IMG/VR virus record: IMGVR_UViG_3300010396_000006
Location: 1-64,000 of that record
Reading direction: 5' to 3' (one strand)
From: a virus
DNA: 64,000 bases
Shown: positions 25,811 to 34,635 of the stretch, piece after piece
How the letters are laid out: each line of letters starts with the position of its first letter
How positions within the stretch are numbered: position 1 is the first letter of the stretch
The notes under the pieces: generated by a model
Database searches by the model: none
The model's input: only the letters and a program-made list of their open reading frames with translations
Told to the model about the DNA's origin: nothing
Program-made: the position numbers and the translations under genes

Positions 25811-26560
25811 ATGGCTGACTTGAATGAAACGCTGTCAAAATACGGCGTCTTCACATACCCCATTGACATTCCGATCACGTCCGGTAATCGCGAGCGGATT
25901 CAGGGGGCGCTGTGGGCGATTGGACATCAGTTAGACAATGACGACGGGTGTTATTGCGAGCCAGAATGCGACCCTGAAGATCCGCGTTGCCATCGATGTG
26001 AAATGGTGTTCGCTCAGCGAGAACTGAGAAAGATCTTGACGCCAATTCATCGCAGTCTAAATCCGGACCGTGAAGGTAATGCGGCAGAAGAGATCTACCT
26101 GCGGCGATGGCAACAAGAACAAGATAAAGGCCCGCATGTCAATTATGGGTATGGTCTGCTTGAACAGCTACTGACTCCGACTCGAATCCGCGAGAGGAGG
26201 TTTTTTTCGTTTCCGGGAGAGCCGTATTTTGTTCCGCCTATTTCTCAACGAGACGCGGAAGTGGCCGCAACTGTTGTTCAATGGCTTGGGACAAATTGCG
26301 GTCGATGTTTCATTGAATCGGCCGAAAAAGAAATCGCCGAATGCAGGGCGGAGCGTGTTGCAATGGAGATTCAAAGCCTTAGGCGAACATGTGGACGTGA
26401 GCGAGTAATTCCCCATCACGAACATCTGGCGCGACAGGCGGCGAATTCGGCCATGAGGCCAGACGATCCAAACTACGAAAAACTTGTTTTCCAAATCGTC
26501 GCGGCAATTCAATCGTGTGTAGTGACTCACGAAGAGACGTTCGCTGGTTCGGGGATTTAA
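25811..26560 (+). CDS. Unknown Cys-containing protein
   Basis: 249 residues from ATG 25811. An acidic Cys patch, YCEPECDPEDPRCHRCE (about residues 50-66), could bind zinc. The rest is helical, with Arg-rich stretches. A 7-base inverted repeat, TAATCAG-N8-CTGATTA, lies 26 bases upstream and may be a control site. No family is recognised. Confidence 0.6.
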   Translation: MADLNETLSKYGVFTYPIDIPITSGNRERIQGALWAIGHQLDNDDGCYCEPECDPEDPRCHRCEMVFAQRELRKILTPIHRSLNPDREGNAAEEIYLRRWQQEQDKGPHVNYGYGLLEQLLTPTRIRERRFFSFPGEPYFVPPISQRDAEVAATVVQWLGTNCGRCFIESAEKEIAECRAERVAMEIQSLRRTCGRERVIPHHEHLARQAANSAMRPDDPNYEKLVFQIVAAIQSCVVTHEETFAGSGI

Positions 26561-26604
26561 AGACGGAACTAATCAGTTATCCAAAACACGCTTGACGGTA
26601 AATC

Positions 26605-27018
26605 ATGAAACTGATTTCTTGTTCCCTCACTCAATCTCAAATCCTCGATCACAGCAAGACCGAGACACGCCGGTTGAAATGTCTGAAAGTCAAAGCGGGC
26701 GACTTCCTGTTGATCGTCGATCGAGTGATGGGATTCAAGAAAGGCGAGCGACCAAAACCGCTGGCCTTGGTTCAGGTGATCGAAGTCCGACGCGAACCGC
26801 TCGATAACATTCTGCCCGATGCCGTCGTCCGCGAAGGATTTCCGAATCTGACGCCGGACGAGTTCGTTCAAATGTTTGTCAAAAACATGCGCTGCGACTA
26901 TCGTGAAATGATCACGGTGATTCGATGGCGATATATTCCTCCGGGTCCATTCATTCGCAATGAGGCAATCAATGGGAAGCCGAAGCAAGGGAAATCTTCC
27001 GCATTACTCAAATCGTGA
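26605..27018 (+). CDS. ASCH-like domain protein
   Basis: 137 residues. The start MKLISCSLTQSQIL, then TETRRL, KAGDFLLIVDRV, ALVQVIEVRREPL and a C-terminal VIRWRYI follow the strand order of ASCH/PUA-like beta-barrels found in many phages. These bind RNA or modified nucleotides. The assignment rests on the motif order and is moderate. Confidence 0.55.
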   Translation: MKLISCSLTQSQILDHSKTETRRLKCLKVKAGDFLLIVDRVMGFKKGERPKPLALVQVIEVRREPLDNILPDAVVREGFPNLTPDEFVQMFVKNMRCDYREMITVIRWRYIPPGPFIRNEAINGKPKQGKSSALLKS

Positions 27019-27108
27019 ATGGTTCCCTCGTGGCAAGTCGAGACGTCGTGAATCGTTCCCCAATCCTCCCAAAGTTCTCGTTCTCTCCAACAACAGGCGA
27101 TTCAAGAT

Positions 27109-27651
27109 ATGGACACAACGGAAAATGAATCGACGCCGTCGGCCGTAAATCGTCCGGTATTATTTCTCGGCGTAGAAGGTGTCCTTGGCGACAGCACTCT
27201 TTATCCGAACGGCTATTGCGATATCTGCCCAGGCAAGATCGAGTTGTTGAACTCAATTCTTCGCAGCGTCCCGGAATGCCAAATCGTGCTGATGGCCTAT
27301 TGGCGTCGTGATGTGATGGATGTCGCCGCGATCGAAACAGTCTTGGCGCTACACGGTGCGGAAGTCGGAAAGAAGTTCCCTGGTCGCGTTCATGGGGCAA
27401 CAGAGGTCGGCCAATTCGACGACGTTCTGCAATGTGCCGAACGCGATAAATGGCCAAGAGTCTCATTTGATCTTCGCGATACACAGATCAGCCGGTATGT
27501 AGAAAAGCACAGGCTAGAAAATTGGTGCGTTCTTGATTGCGGGGCATTGTTCATCAAAAATCTGATCAAAGTCGACCCTAAGTGGGGTCTGTCTCCTCAG
27601 AACGTAGTCGACGCCATCGAAGTGCTTTCCGGATCTATTCCCGCCGCTTAG
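27109..27651 (+). CDS. HAD-fold protein with lost catalytic residues
   Basis: 180 residues. The order of motifs follows small HAD phosphatases: VLFLGVEGVL (about residue 17), QIVLMAYWRR (about 63), ENWCVLDCG (about 138) and VDPKWGLSPQNV near the end. In active enzymes the first motif is DxDG and the last pair has acidic residues; here both Asp positions are Gly and Glu, and LDD is LDC. A dead enzyme used for binding is therefore more likely than a phosphatase. Confidence 0.6.
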   Translation: MDTTENESTPSAVNRPVLFLGVEGVLGDSTLYPNGYCDICPGKIELLNSILRSVPECQIVLMAYWRRDVMDVAAIETVLALHGAEVGKKFPGRVHGATEVGQFDDVLQCAERDKWPRVSFDLRDTQISRYVEKHRLENWCVLDCGALFIKNLIKVDPKWGLSPQNVVDAIEVLSGSIPAA

Positions 27652-27653
27652 TC

Positions 27654-27712
27654 TTGACAGACGCAAAGTTCTTTCGCAGACTCTGGTGAGATTCACACAA
27701 ATCAAAGTGATT
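27654..27712 (+). promoter_or_regulatory. Promoter and downstream operator for the 27741 gene
   Basis: TTGACA (27654-27659), 17 bases, CAGACT (27677-27682). The palindrome AATCAAAGTGATT (27700-27712) lies just after the expected start of transcription, a position typical for repression. Confidence 0.6.
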
Positions 27713-27740
27713 CCACAAACTGTCCCGAAAGGATTCTACC

Positions 27741-28163
27741 ATGCGCCTTGTCTCTCTCATGTTGATCGCTGTTCTTGCCTGTTGTCAGTTTTGCGATGCC
27801 GGCCAAGTCACCCGTTCGCGGTCTGTAACCGTCAATGTCGCTCCGGCTCCTACGGTCGAAACGATCATTCCCGCGGTGAATGACGCTCCGATGTCCGATG
27901 CGCCCGAGGCGGTTCAGTCGGCTCAGCAAACCCAAGTCGTTGCGACCCATCATCGCCGAGTTCGTGTCAGGCCGCGTCGTGCTGCGACTCTCTATGCCGT
28001 TACTCCAGCGGCTTCAGTGATGACATATAGCGTGGCTCCGACCATGACTTATGTTCAAGCCGCTCCGGTTCAGCGAAGTTACTCCAGCACGATTACGCGG
28101 ACTCGATCGAGCGGCGGTTGCCAGTGCGGATGTGGCGATCCAAACTGTCGATGCGGTCGCTAA
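27741..28163 (+). CDS. Exported Arg/Cys-rich protein
   Basis: 140 residues. The first 20 residues are a signal peptide (RLVSLMLIAVLACC, then a C/A-rich cleavage region). The mature part is low complexity with an Arg-rich stretch (HHRRVRVRPRR) and a final SGGCQCGCGDPNCRCGR. Such proteins resemble small exported proteins of planctomycetes, hinting at the host. It has its own operator-controlled promoter. Function unknown. Confidence 0.65.
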   Translation: MRLVSLMLIAVLACCQFCDAGQVTRSRSVTVNVAPAPTVETIIPAVNDAPMSDAPEAVQSAQQTQVVATHHRRVRVRPRRAATLYAVTPAASVMTYSVAPTMTYVQAAPVQRSYSSTITRTRSSGGCQCGCGDPNCRCGR

Positions 28164-28180
28164 TCGAAATTCAGATTGTT

Positions 28181-28266
28181 GCGGATGGAAGTCGAGTGGC
28201 AGACGGTGTAGCCTCCGGTTTACCGGACTAGGCGACAAGGTGGGGGTTCGAGTCCTCTCAACCGCT
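28181..28266 (+). tRNA. tRNA-like sequence, non-canonical anticodon arm
   Basis: 86 bases, the size of a tRNA with a long variable arm. GCGGATG (28181-28187) pairs with CAACCGC (28259-28265) at six of seven positions. The T arm GGGGG-TTCGAGT-CCTCT (28242-28258) pairs fully with two G.U. GTC/GAC with loop GAGTGGCA resembles a D arm. The centre does not form a normal five-base anticodon stem; CCGG-TTTA-CCGG is favoured instead. The loop CCTCCGG could offer a CCG (Arg) anticodon. No CCA is encoded. It may be a degraded tRNA or a tRNA mimic. Confidence 0.4.
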
Positions 28267-28305
28267 TTGGTTAGATTCAATAAATCCCTTTCAAGGATGA
28301 GCAAA

Positions 28306-28671
28306 ATGTCAACTGGAACGACAACGAACGGTGGCACGACTCCGACGACTCCTCATCCAACGCCGGGCGTCACTCCGCCAAAGCTGAGTATTCCGCAGGT
28401 CTTCGCATCTGCCGAGGCAAGATTATCAGCGTGGGCAACCGTCTGGACGACTCATCTTCAGTCTCTGACATTGCCAATGCTCCAAAAACTTCAAGCGGCA
28501 TTGAATGCGGGAACCGCGTTGCCGTTCGGTTTGGAGATCTTCCGAGCGGACGTCGTGGCCTATATTGGCGATGCAATTGCCTACGTGACTGATGCCGCAA
28601 CATTGCTTCAACTGGTCGAGCAATTGACCGCTATCAAGGCTGCGAACGTCGACAAGCCTACTGCCAGTTGA
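28306..28671 (+). CDS. Small Thr/Pro-rich helical protein
   Basis: 121 residues; ATG 28306 is preferred because AAGGATG is at the right distance. The first 25 residues are Thr, Gly and Pro-rich, the rest amphipathic helices. No family is recognised. Confidence 0.6.
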   Translation: MSTGTTTNGGTTPTTPHPTPGVTPPKLSIPQVFASAEARLSAWATVWTTHLQSLTLPMLQKLQAALNAGTALPFGLEIFRADVVAYIGDAIAYVTDAATLLQLVEQLTAIKAANVDKPTAS

Positions 28672-28726
28672 ACCGTTGGTGATTCCGAATAATCGACAAT
28701 TCTTTCAGTTGAGGCAGGGACGCAAC

Positions 28727-29251
28727 ATGAGTCACAGGTGGATCACAATCGGAATTTGTGCGGCCGTTACCATCGTATCGATGATGGTCCTCGGCAGTTT
28801 CTTTTCAACCGCTGTTCAGCCAGCGATCGCAAAGGGAACTGCACCTGATGTTCCGACAGTCGGCTGGTTGGCTGTTGTGGTCAGCCTATTTGGCGCTGGC
28901 GGGGGTGGGATTGCGACTCTGATCGAAATGGTCGGCGCTCTGAAAGATCAGATCAAGGTTTGGTTTCCCCCAAAGTCAAATGGACAATCCAATCCTATTG
29001 GTGACGTTTTGACTGTCGTTGTTGACGCGAGCCAAGATCGACTATTTGCAAAGTTGATCAACAACGAAAAAGATCCGGCATTGAAGGCCGAAGCAAAAGC
29101 GTTGTGGAAGAAATCCAAACTGGCTCAGATCGACAGGGATGTGCCGACAAAAGATGAGCAAGATCATCCAGCGGACGTGGCGACGATTGCCCAATTGAAG
29201 TCACAACTGGCCGCGATTCAATCTTCAGCACTTACTTCCGGCATTCAGTAA
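28727..29251 (+). CDS. Membrane protein with two hydrophobic segments, possible holin
   Basis: 174 residues from ATG 28727, preceded by AGGGA. Hydrophobic segments at about 7-29 and 47-70 are followed by a long charged C-terminal domain. A lipoprotein and a papain-like peptidase gene follow, so a lysis role (holin or spanin-like) is reasonable, but the long C-terminus is not typical of holins. Confidence 0.55.
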   Translation: MSHRWITIGICAAVTIVSMMVLGSFFSTAVQPAIAKGTAPDVPTVGWLAVVVSLFGAGGGGIATLIEMVGALKDQIKVWFPPKSNGQSNPIGDVLTVVVDASQDRLFAKLINNEKDPALKAEAKALWKKSKLAQIDRDVPTKDEQDHPADVATIAQLKSQLAAIQSSALTSGIQ

Positions 29252-29311
29252 TGATGGAAGCTGACGCTGAAACCGTCCGACTGATTCAAGAATTCTGCCA
29301 AAGGCGACACG

Positions 29312-29653
29312 ATGCGAAACGGATTTCTATTCATCAGCCTGTTCATGGCAGTCGGTTGCTCCGGTTTGTTCGTGAAACCTTCTTCAGACGATACGAGCAA
29401 GCCTTCGCCGGGTCCGACGCCGATCCTGAAACACGCTCCGGCGTCTGACGTTTGGGAAGTGATGGCCCAATACGTCGAAAACAAAATCATTACGACGCCA
29501 AAAGAATTGCAGGAATACGTCAAAGGCTTCATCACGAATGGCGATCTGGAACTCGGCGATTCAACCAAGTTCGATCAACAGTTCAAGAATGCATCGACAG
29601 ACGAACGAATGTTGACCGATGCCGACGTCGTGACAATCCGCAGTCTGAAATAG
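29312..29653 (+). CDS. Small lipoprotein
   Basis: 113 residues. The N-terminus is a lipoprotein signal with the lipobox AVGC (Cys 16). The mature part starts with a Ser/Pro linker and then a helical domain. AAAGG lies eight bases upstream. Between two other likely lysis genes, it could act as an outer-membrane spanin; that is an inference from position. Confidence 0.65.
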   Translation: MRNGFLFISLFMAVGCSGLFVKPSSDDTSKPSPGPTPILKHAPASDVWEVMAQYVENKIITTPKELQEYVKGFITNGDLELGDSTKFDQQFKNASTDERMLTDADVVTIRSLK

Positions 29654-29690
29654 TGGTCGAGTGCCATAGGGCATCGGAAAGGAATCTGAG

Positions 29691-30707
29691 ATGTCAATCC
29701 CCGGATTCGTGGCGGGTTGGGTGAGTGATCCAAAGCGGGTTCAAGCGGTCATTCAGGCGCGTCAAGCCGCCGGCCAGTTGGTCATGGGGGCCGATTATAT
29801 CGCCAAGAGCCAGCCACAATTGGCCGGATCATGGCAGCGAGCCGTTGCCGGTGGAACAAAGGGAATCTTCCTTCGCGATCACGAGATCAAGGTCTATGGA
29901 CATTACTTGCGGCCATATCTGCAACGCCGCGGAACGTGTGTCAGCCGCGGAACTGCTCGCGGCGCTCAGACGTCGCTGACTGTCGCATTATCCCGTGGCC
30001 AAGTCTTGAAGCCGGTGAAGATCGCATTTGCTCCGATCTATTCGATGGCACGACACGAATTTGGAAAAGACCGTTGCGGAAGTGGAGACGGTGCGATTCT
30101 GGCCGATGCGATGCATGCCGTTCACGATGGCGGCGTGGCGACTGATGAACTGTTCCAAGGCATGACCGAGGATCAGATCGAGATGCAGGCCGTCCATTTC
30201 GCCGCGCCCGGTGTCGGGACGCCGCAAACATGGCTGACTGCGGCCAAGGATCATACGGCTGTCACGTTCTACCCCGAGACGCTGGAACTGATCTTTGATT
30301 GCATCGCCGCCGGTTATGCCGTCCCGTATGCATGTGGATACATCACGGGTCAACCGGACGCCAATGGAATGAGCCGACTTGGTTCGGCCGGCGGACACTG
30401 CCGCTGCTTCGTCGGGGTCTATATCGACGTCAACGGAAAGATCCGATTGGAATCGTCGGAGAGCTGGGGAGCCTTTCCAGCCGGTCAGCCGCAAGACTCC
30501 GACCAGACGGGACCTGTCTCGGCAATGCCAAGAATCACCATCAGGACGGCTGGCGGTGATCATGTGTTGGCCCCAGGGGATGTCGGTGTCGATGCCGATC
30601 AGTTCTGGTCTGCGATTCAATCTGGCGGCGAAGCGTGGGCGATTGGTATTCCCGCTTATCCCGCTTCGAGCGTGGCTGAATCACTCAATGCCAAATCGGT
30701 GACGTGA
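29691..30707 (+). CDS. Papain-like (C1-type) cysteine peptidase, possible endolysin
   Basis: 338 residues. QRRGTCVSRGTARGAQ (about residue 80) resembles the QxGxC motif around the active Cys, AGGHCRCFVGVY (about 238) the GGHA motif around the active His, and LESSESWG (about 256) the NSWG motif, with Ser in place of Asn. The order and spacing fit the papain fold. Position after a membrane protein and a lipoprotein suggests it cuts the host envelope, although C1-type phage lysins are uncommon. Confidence 0.6.
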   Translation: MSIPGFVAGWVSDPKRVQAVIQARQAAGQLVMGADYIAKSQPQLAGSWQRAVAGGTKGIFLRDHEIKVYGHYLRPYLQRRGTCVSRGTARGAQTSLTVALSRGQVLKPVKIAFAPIYSMARHEFGKDRCGSGDGAILADAMHAVHDGGVATDELFQGMTEDQIEMQAVHFAAPGVGTPQTWLTAAKDHTAVTFYPETLELIFDCIAAGYAVPYACGYITGQPDANGMSRLGSAGGHCRCFVGVYIDVNGKIRLESSESWGAFPAGQPQDSDQTGPVSAMPRITIRTAGGDHVLAPGDVGVDADQFWSAIQSGGEAWAIGIPAYPASSVAESLNAKSVT

Positions 30708-30991
30708 TGATCGGTGGGATGGTAATCGAATGCTGCGAGGTTCCGGGACGGCCTGATGTACTGTTCGTCAATGTGGCCGATCGACCGTATTCAAAACTGG
30801 AAACGTGCGGCGTTCTGGTTGAAAAGAATGAGAATTCGCTGAAGATCCAAATCGGTGACTCGCTTTGGTGGCAAAGCGGAAGTTGCTATTGGACTCCGTG
30901 GCAATCCATGAATCAACGAGACATAGCGATTCCAAAACGGTCTTATTCCGGCGTCACGTTTGAATCGATCCAAGAAAAAATCGATACCTGA
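30707..30991 (+). CDS. Small unknown protein
   Basis: 94 residues from ATG 30707, which overlaps the previous stop by one base; GTG 30704 is an alternative. Beta-rich with Trp-containing turns (SLWWQSGSCYWTPW). Unknown function. Confidence 0.55.
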   Translation: MIGGMVIECCEVPGRPDVLFVNVADRPYSKLETCGVLVEKNENSLKIQIGDSLWWQSGSCYWTPWQSMNQRDIAIPKRSYSGVTFESIQEKIDT

Positions 30992-31003
30992 AAGGATTCA
31001 CCG

Positions 31004-32944
31004 ATGCATCCCATTAAAGCATGGCTCTGGACGTTGAAAGTCATCTTCGCTTTGTTGTCCTTTGCGGTTCAGTGCATTGGGGCTGATGTCAGCAATCGAG
31101 CGTTGGCCGAAGCCGCCGCGGTCCGGGTTCGTTTGCAGATCGGCAAGAATCACGCCGACCTGAAAGACACGAACCGATTCAACGCTGAGCCTCATCCGGC
31201 CGGGTCTGATCTGGAAACGCGACTGCTGAACGACGAAGCCATCCGTGATCTGAACGAACGAAGATTCCCCGTCAGATCCGATCCAGCACAAGACCAAGAA
31301 ATTGAGCGAGTGAATGCCGTCAATACGGAATTGATGAAGCAGCATAAAGACCTGTCTTCTCAGGTCGATCAGTTGCAAGCCAAAGTTGAAGCCGCTGAAA
31401 AAGCCAGAATCGCGGAATCCGATCAAGTCAAATTCCTGACTGTCAATGTCTGCAACGATGAACTCTGCAACATCGGTCCGGGTTATGTGATCGAGACGGG
31501 CGAAGATTGGTCCCTCGTTCAGACCGCGGCTCACCTGTCCGACCCGAAAGCCAAGCATTCGAACGTCACGATCCAATATGGATCACAGACATTCAACGTC
31601 AAAGAGATCAGTCTCGATCGCAAGACCGACGTCGCGATCTATCGGATTGATGCCGCGTTACCGTTGAATCCGCCTCCGAGTGGACCGGCAATGTCCTCGA
31701 TGTTTGGGCCGGTTCCCAATATCGATCCAATCAGAGTGCAAGATCCTTATGAGACGCCAAAGTCGTCGCCATTTCCAAGCGGAGAGACGACGAAAGCGTT
31801 ACCGCCAATTCCAATCGAAGACGTACCTCCCCCAAGAGAATTGCCATCTGGCAAACCTGCCAGAGGAAAATTCCCATTCGATTATTCGGCTCCCGGTCCA
31901 TTGATGAGGATGGAAACGATTATGCCATCCGCTGAATCCCCAATTCCTCAGACATCATTCAAACGTCATGCCATTGTCTACACGAATGAGAGAAACAAAT
32001 GGCCTGGCTGGTGTGTCGCATGTAACGACTTGAAACGACGATGGGGGTCAGGGAATGCGGATATTGAAATCGAATACTCATCTGAAGCCGCTCCCACTGG
32101 ACCTACAGGTTCCTATCCTCAAATTCGTTTTGAGGATGATCATGGGAAATGGACATGGCCAGCCGTTCGAACGAACGAAGGAATTGCCTATCAGACGATC
32201 ACTGATTTGAACGCATTGGTGCGAAAGATCGACGCCAATACGACGCGATACAATCGCAGTTATGAGGCATCAGGAGTCGCCGGGAAGATTCATGCCGCCG
32301 ACAAGATCCGACAGGGCCAGCAGTATTTCCGACAGTACATCGGCGAAGGAAATTCCGTCTCGATCCTATGGAATCACAGCCAAGGCAAAGTAAACCTTCT
32401 GGCCAAGTCGATGCCACAACTCAGGGAGATCATTGGCACGACGGGACGATTGCAGGTCAACTCGCCACGAGCGATCGGCTTACCGGTGAAAGAAATGGCT
32501 CTCAACTATCAGTTGATAGGCAAAGATGTGAAGCTGAACATGGAACCGTTCACGGTTCTCGGATTGGTCGACAAAATCAGTCTCGACCAGTCGAACGTTG
32601 TCAGGGATGAAACGCAAGTCGTTGGCAGTGGAGCAACGCCAGTTGGGATCATCGGCATTGATGATGCGTTGTTGCTGTACAACATTATCGCGATGTGTCG
32701 TGATATCTTCGCGTTGCTTCATCCGAGCGCTGATTTGATGTTGCCAGATGAAATTGCGATGACAATCACTCTCAATGGCGATACATTCACGGTCGATTGT
32801 GACAAGCCGATTAGTGCGAAACTCACTTGGCTGTTCAGCATGACGCTCGTAGTTCACAAAGTCACGGTCAGTCCATCAAATGTGCATCTTGACTTTGGAA
32901 ATAGCAGCTACTGGGTCAAATCCAGGGATTTTTCAGTCGATTGA
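31004..32944 (+). CDS. Exported multidomain protein: trypsin-like plus thioredoxin-like
   Basis: 646 residues. An export signal (residues 1-26) precedes a charged coiled coil (about 95-140). Residues about 155-225 resemble the first half of a trypsin-like protease: GPGYVIE, VQTAAHL with the His, KTDVAIYRI with the Asp; the GDSGG region is missing. After a Pro-rich linker, residues about 320-415 look like a thioredoxin fold (AIVYTNE, WCVACNDL, YPQIRFED). The last 200 residues are unknown. It could tether and modify an envelope protein. The combination is unusual. Confidence 0.6.
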   Translation: MHPIKAWLWTLKVIFALLSFAVQCIGADVSNRALAEAAAVRVRLQIGKNHADLKDTNRFNAEPHPAGSDLETRLLNDEAIRDLNERRFPVRSDPAQDQEIERVNAVNTELMKQHKDLSSQVDQLQAKVEAAEKARIAESDQVKFLTVNVCNDELCNIGPGYVIETGEDWSLVQTAAHLSDPKAKHSNVTIQYGSQTFNVKEISLDRKTDVAIYRIDAALPLNPPPSGPAMSSMFGPVPNIDPIRVQDPYETPKSSPFPSGETTKALPPIPIEDVPPPRELPSGKPARGKFPFDYSAPGPLMRMETIMPSAESPIPQTSFKRHAIVYTNERNKWPGWCVACNDLKRRWGSGNADIEIEYSSEAAPTGPTGSYPQIRFEDDHGKWTWPAVRTNEGIAYQTITDLNALVRKIDANTTRYNRSYEASGVAGKIHAADKIRQGQQYFRQYIGEGNSVSILWNHSQGKVNLLAKSMPQLREIIGTTGRLQVNSPRAIGLPVKEMALNYQLIGKDVKLNMEPFTVLGLVDKISLDQSNVVRDETQVVGSGATPVGIIGIDDALLLYNIIAMCRDIFALLHPSADLMLPDEIAMTITLNGDTFTVDCDKPISAKLTWLFSMTLVVHKVTVSPSNVHLDFGNSSYWVKSRDFSVD

Positions 32945-32946
32945 AA

Positions 32947-33657
32947 ATGGAACGTAGAAAATTCAAGGTGATCAATGGAATCAGAGTCGACGATCAATTC
33001 GTCGGATTCCGTAAAGGAAAGATCACTCTGCATGGCCATCGATTCAGGATTGGGAAAGAGACGTTCGTAGTCGCCGAATGTGACTGTGGAAATGCAAATG
33101 TTGTGTATTCCGTGACGATCACTCAGGCAAGAATCAAGGCCACATCTTGCGGCTGTGCGAAAATCGAGTTCCATCGTAAACGGCTCACGAAACATAGCAA
33201 CGCAATCAAAAATCATCGAACGCCAGAGTATCGAGCATGGGAATCACTTCAGCGACGTTGCTATGTGAAATCCGACAGTGCATACAAATACTACGGCAAG
33301 CGCGGAATTCGCGTGTTCTCTAAATGGCGAGGCAATGGAGGATTCCAGCGGTTTCTCGCCCATATTGGACCAAAGCCAAGCCATCGTCATTCCATCGATC
33401 GCATTGATGGGGAAAAAGGATACGAACCGGGCAATGTCAGATGGGCTGATCGTGTCACTCAATCGCAAAATCGTTCATGCGTAAAAAAGCTGAAATTTTA
33501 CGGGGAGACAAAAACGATTCGTGAATGGTCGGAAATTTCAGGAATTCCTACTTCCACGATAAGACGACGTCTTTTGAGCAATTGGCCGGAAAAACAAGCA
33601 GTTTGGGCTCCAATTTCTGACACTGGCTGTACTCGCTTGAAGGATGTCATTTACTGA
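32947..33657 (+). CDS. Putative homing endonuclease-like protein
   Basis: 236 residues from ATG 32947; TTG 32941, overlapping the previous stop, is an alternative. A zinc-like N-terminal part (ECDCGNANVVYSV, SCGCAK) is followed by the phage family signature YRAWESLQRRCY, KYYGKRGIRVFSKW, SIDRIDGEKGYEPGNVRWA. The last 60 residues form a helix-turn-helix (TIREWSEISGIPTSTIRRRL), as in NUMOD-type modules. Such genes move between phages as homing elements. The active site is not established. Confidence 0.7.
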   Translation: MERRKFKVINGIRVDDQFVGFRKGKITLHGHRFRIGKETFVVAECDCGNANVVYSVTITQARIKATSCGCAKIEFHRKRLTKHSNAIKNHRTPEYRAWESLQRRCYVKSDSAYKYYGKRGIRVFSKWRGNGGFQRFLAHIGPKPSHRHSIDRIDGEKGYEPGNVRWADRVTQSQNRSCVKKLKFYGETKTIREWSEISGIPTSTIRRRLLSNWPEKQAVWAPISDTGCTRLKDVIY

Positions 33658-33724
33658 CATTGCGGCTTTCCTGTAGACTGATCTCGTTCGCGTTCTGCTC
33701 GTTCCCTTTCAGGACTCTCAAATC

Positions 33725-34276
33725 ATGGACTCAATTAATCGACGTGGAATTCTCGGAGTCATCATCGCGGCTCTGTTTGCTCCGCTTGTGAAGATCGCAT
33801 CGGCCTCAACCGTCGCCAAGCCAAAGCGAAAACTCAAAATTACCTATGAGAAAATTGCGGATGGCGGATGGCTTGGGAAAGTTGTCGGGTCAGAAAAAGA
33901 TCTGATCGCGTTTTATGAGGCATGGAAAACCTCAATGTGGCCTGAGTGGAGAACGGACGCCTCGGATCACGGACGTAATGAATACGAGAAATACAAATCG
34001 CAAATCGCCGAAGGATTGTGTGGACTGTTCTGGCTCGGCTTTAAATCGGAGGACTGGCTTGTCAGATCGTTTGGCGATGCCGTTGAATCCTGTTGGGATA
34101 GATGCGATAGCGTTGAACCGATGCCGGACGAAGTCTGCCGTCGTCATGGTATTTCACGAGCTACCGGAACTAGGACCTGCGGATTAATGTCGTATTGGAC
34201 AGACGAGACGGAACTTCTGAAAGAATGGCGAGTGATTGAAAAGGTTCGCCACGGTAAAAATCAGGCCAATTGTTAA
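33725..34276 (+). CDS. Exported unknown protein with twin-arginine-like leader
   Basis: 183 residues. The leader NRRGILGVIIAALFAPLVKI resembles a Tat signal with an A-S-A cleavage site near residue 27. The mature part is Trp- and Cys-containing. The leader resembles that of the 62792 gene (NRRSLLG), although the mature domains differ. Confidence 0.6.
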   Translation: MDSINRRGILGVIIAALFAPLVKIASASTVAKPKRKLKITYEKIADGGWLGKVVGSEKDLIAFYEAWKTSMWPEWRTDASDHGRNEYEKYKSQIAEGLCGLFWLGFKSEDWLVRSFGDAVESCWDRCDSVEPMPDEVCRRHGISRATGTRTCGLMSYWTDETELLKEWRVIEKVRHGKNQANC

Positions 34277-34635
34277 TCAAGATCTGGACTGCAATCAACC
34301 AATCTGCTCAAATCCCGTTCATCAGGAGCGACTTCTGCAAAGTCTTTCAATCTGATCAGGAAAAACCTGACGAATAGGCTATCCCGTTCAGTTGCAAGAA
34401 ATGTGGAAAACCACGTAGCCTTTTTGCGTGGCGTCGACTCAGTCTTTCATTGATTTTGGAACGATCGATGCCCAATCCATTCCTAGACGTTGTTTCACGC
34501 AAACGCGAGGGTATCATGGCATCACACGTTCTGAATTCGTTTACCGACTCCCATGAATGGACGTTCCGTCATCAAACAGCCGCGGTCAAGCCGGTTCGGC
34601 GGAATCACCACAACGTAATTCACAACAGGGATTTC
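34277..34635. other. Gap with two small hairpins
   Basis: 359 bases between genes. TCAGG-aaaaa-CCTGA (34357-34371) and CCACG-N11-CGTGG (34411-34431) could form hairpins. A frame from ATG 34516, with GAGGG four bases upstream, runs into the next gene and would add 40 residues before its signal segment. No promoter is clear. Confidence 0.35.

Noticed and set aside
29251-29448. 65-codon frame overlapping the lipoprotein gene, like nested Rz/Rz1 genes
   Set aside because: It has no membrane segment and runs in another frame of the lipoprotein; the coupled start is suggestive but not enough.
32947-33657. Transposase or integrase
   Set aside because: Motifs fit the phage homing-type family better; no inverted repeats or recombinase residues were seen.
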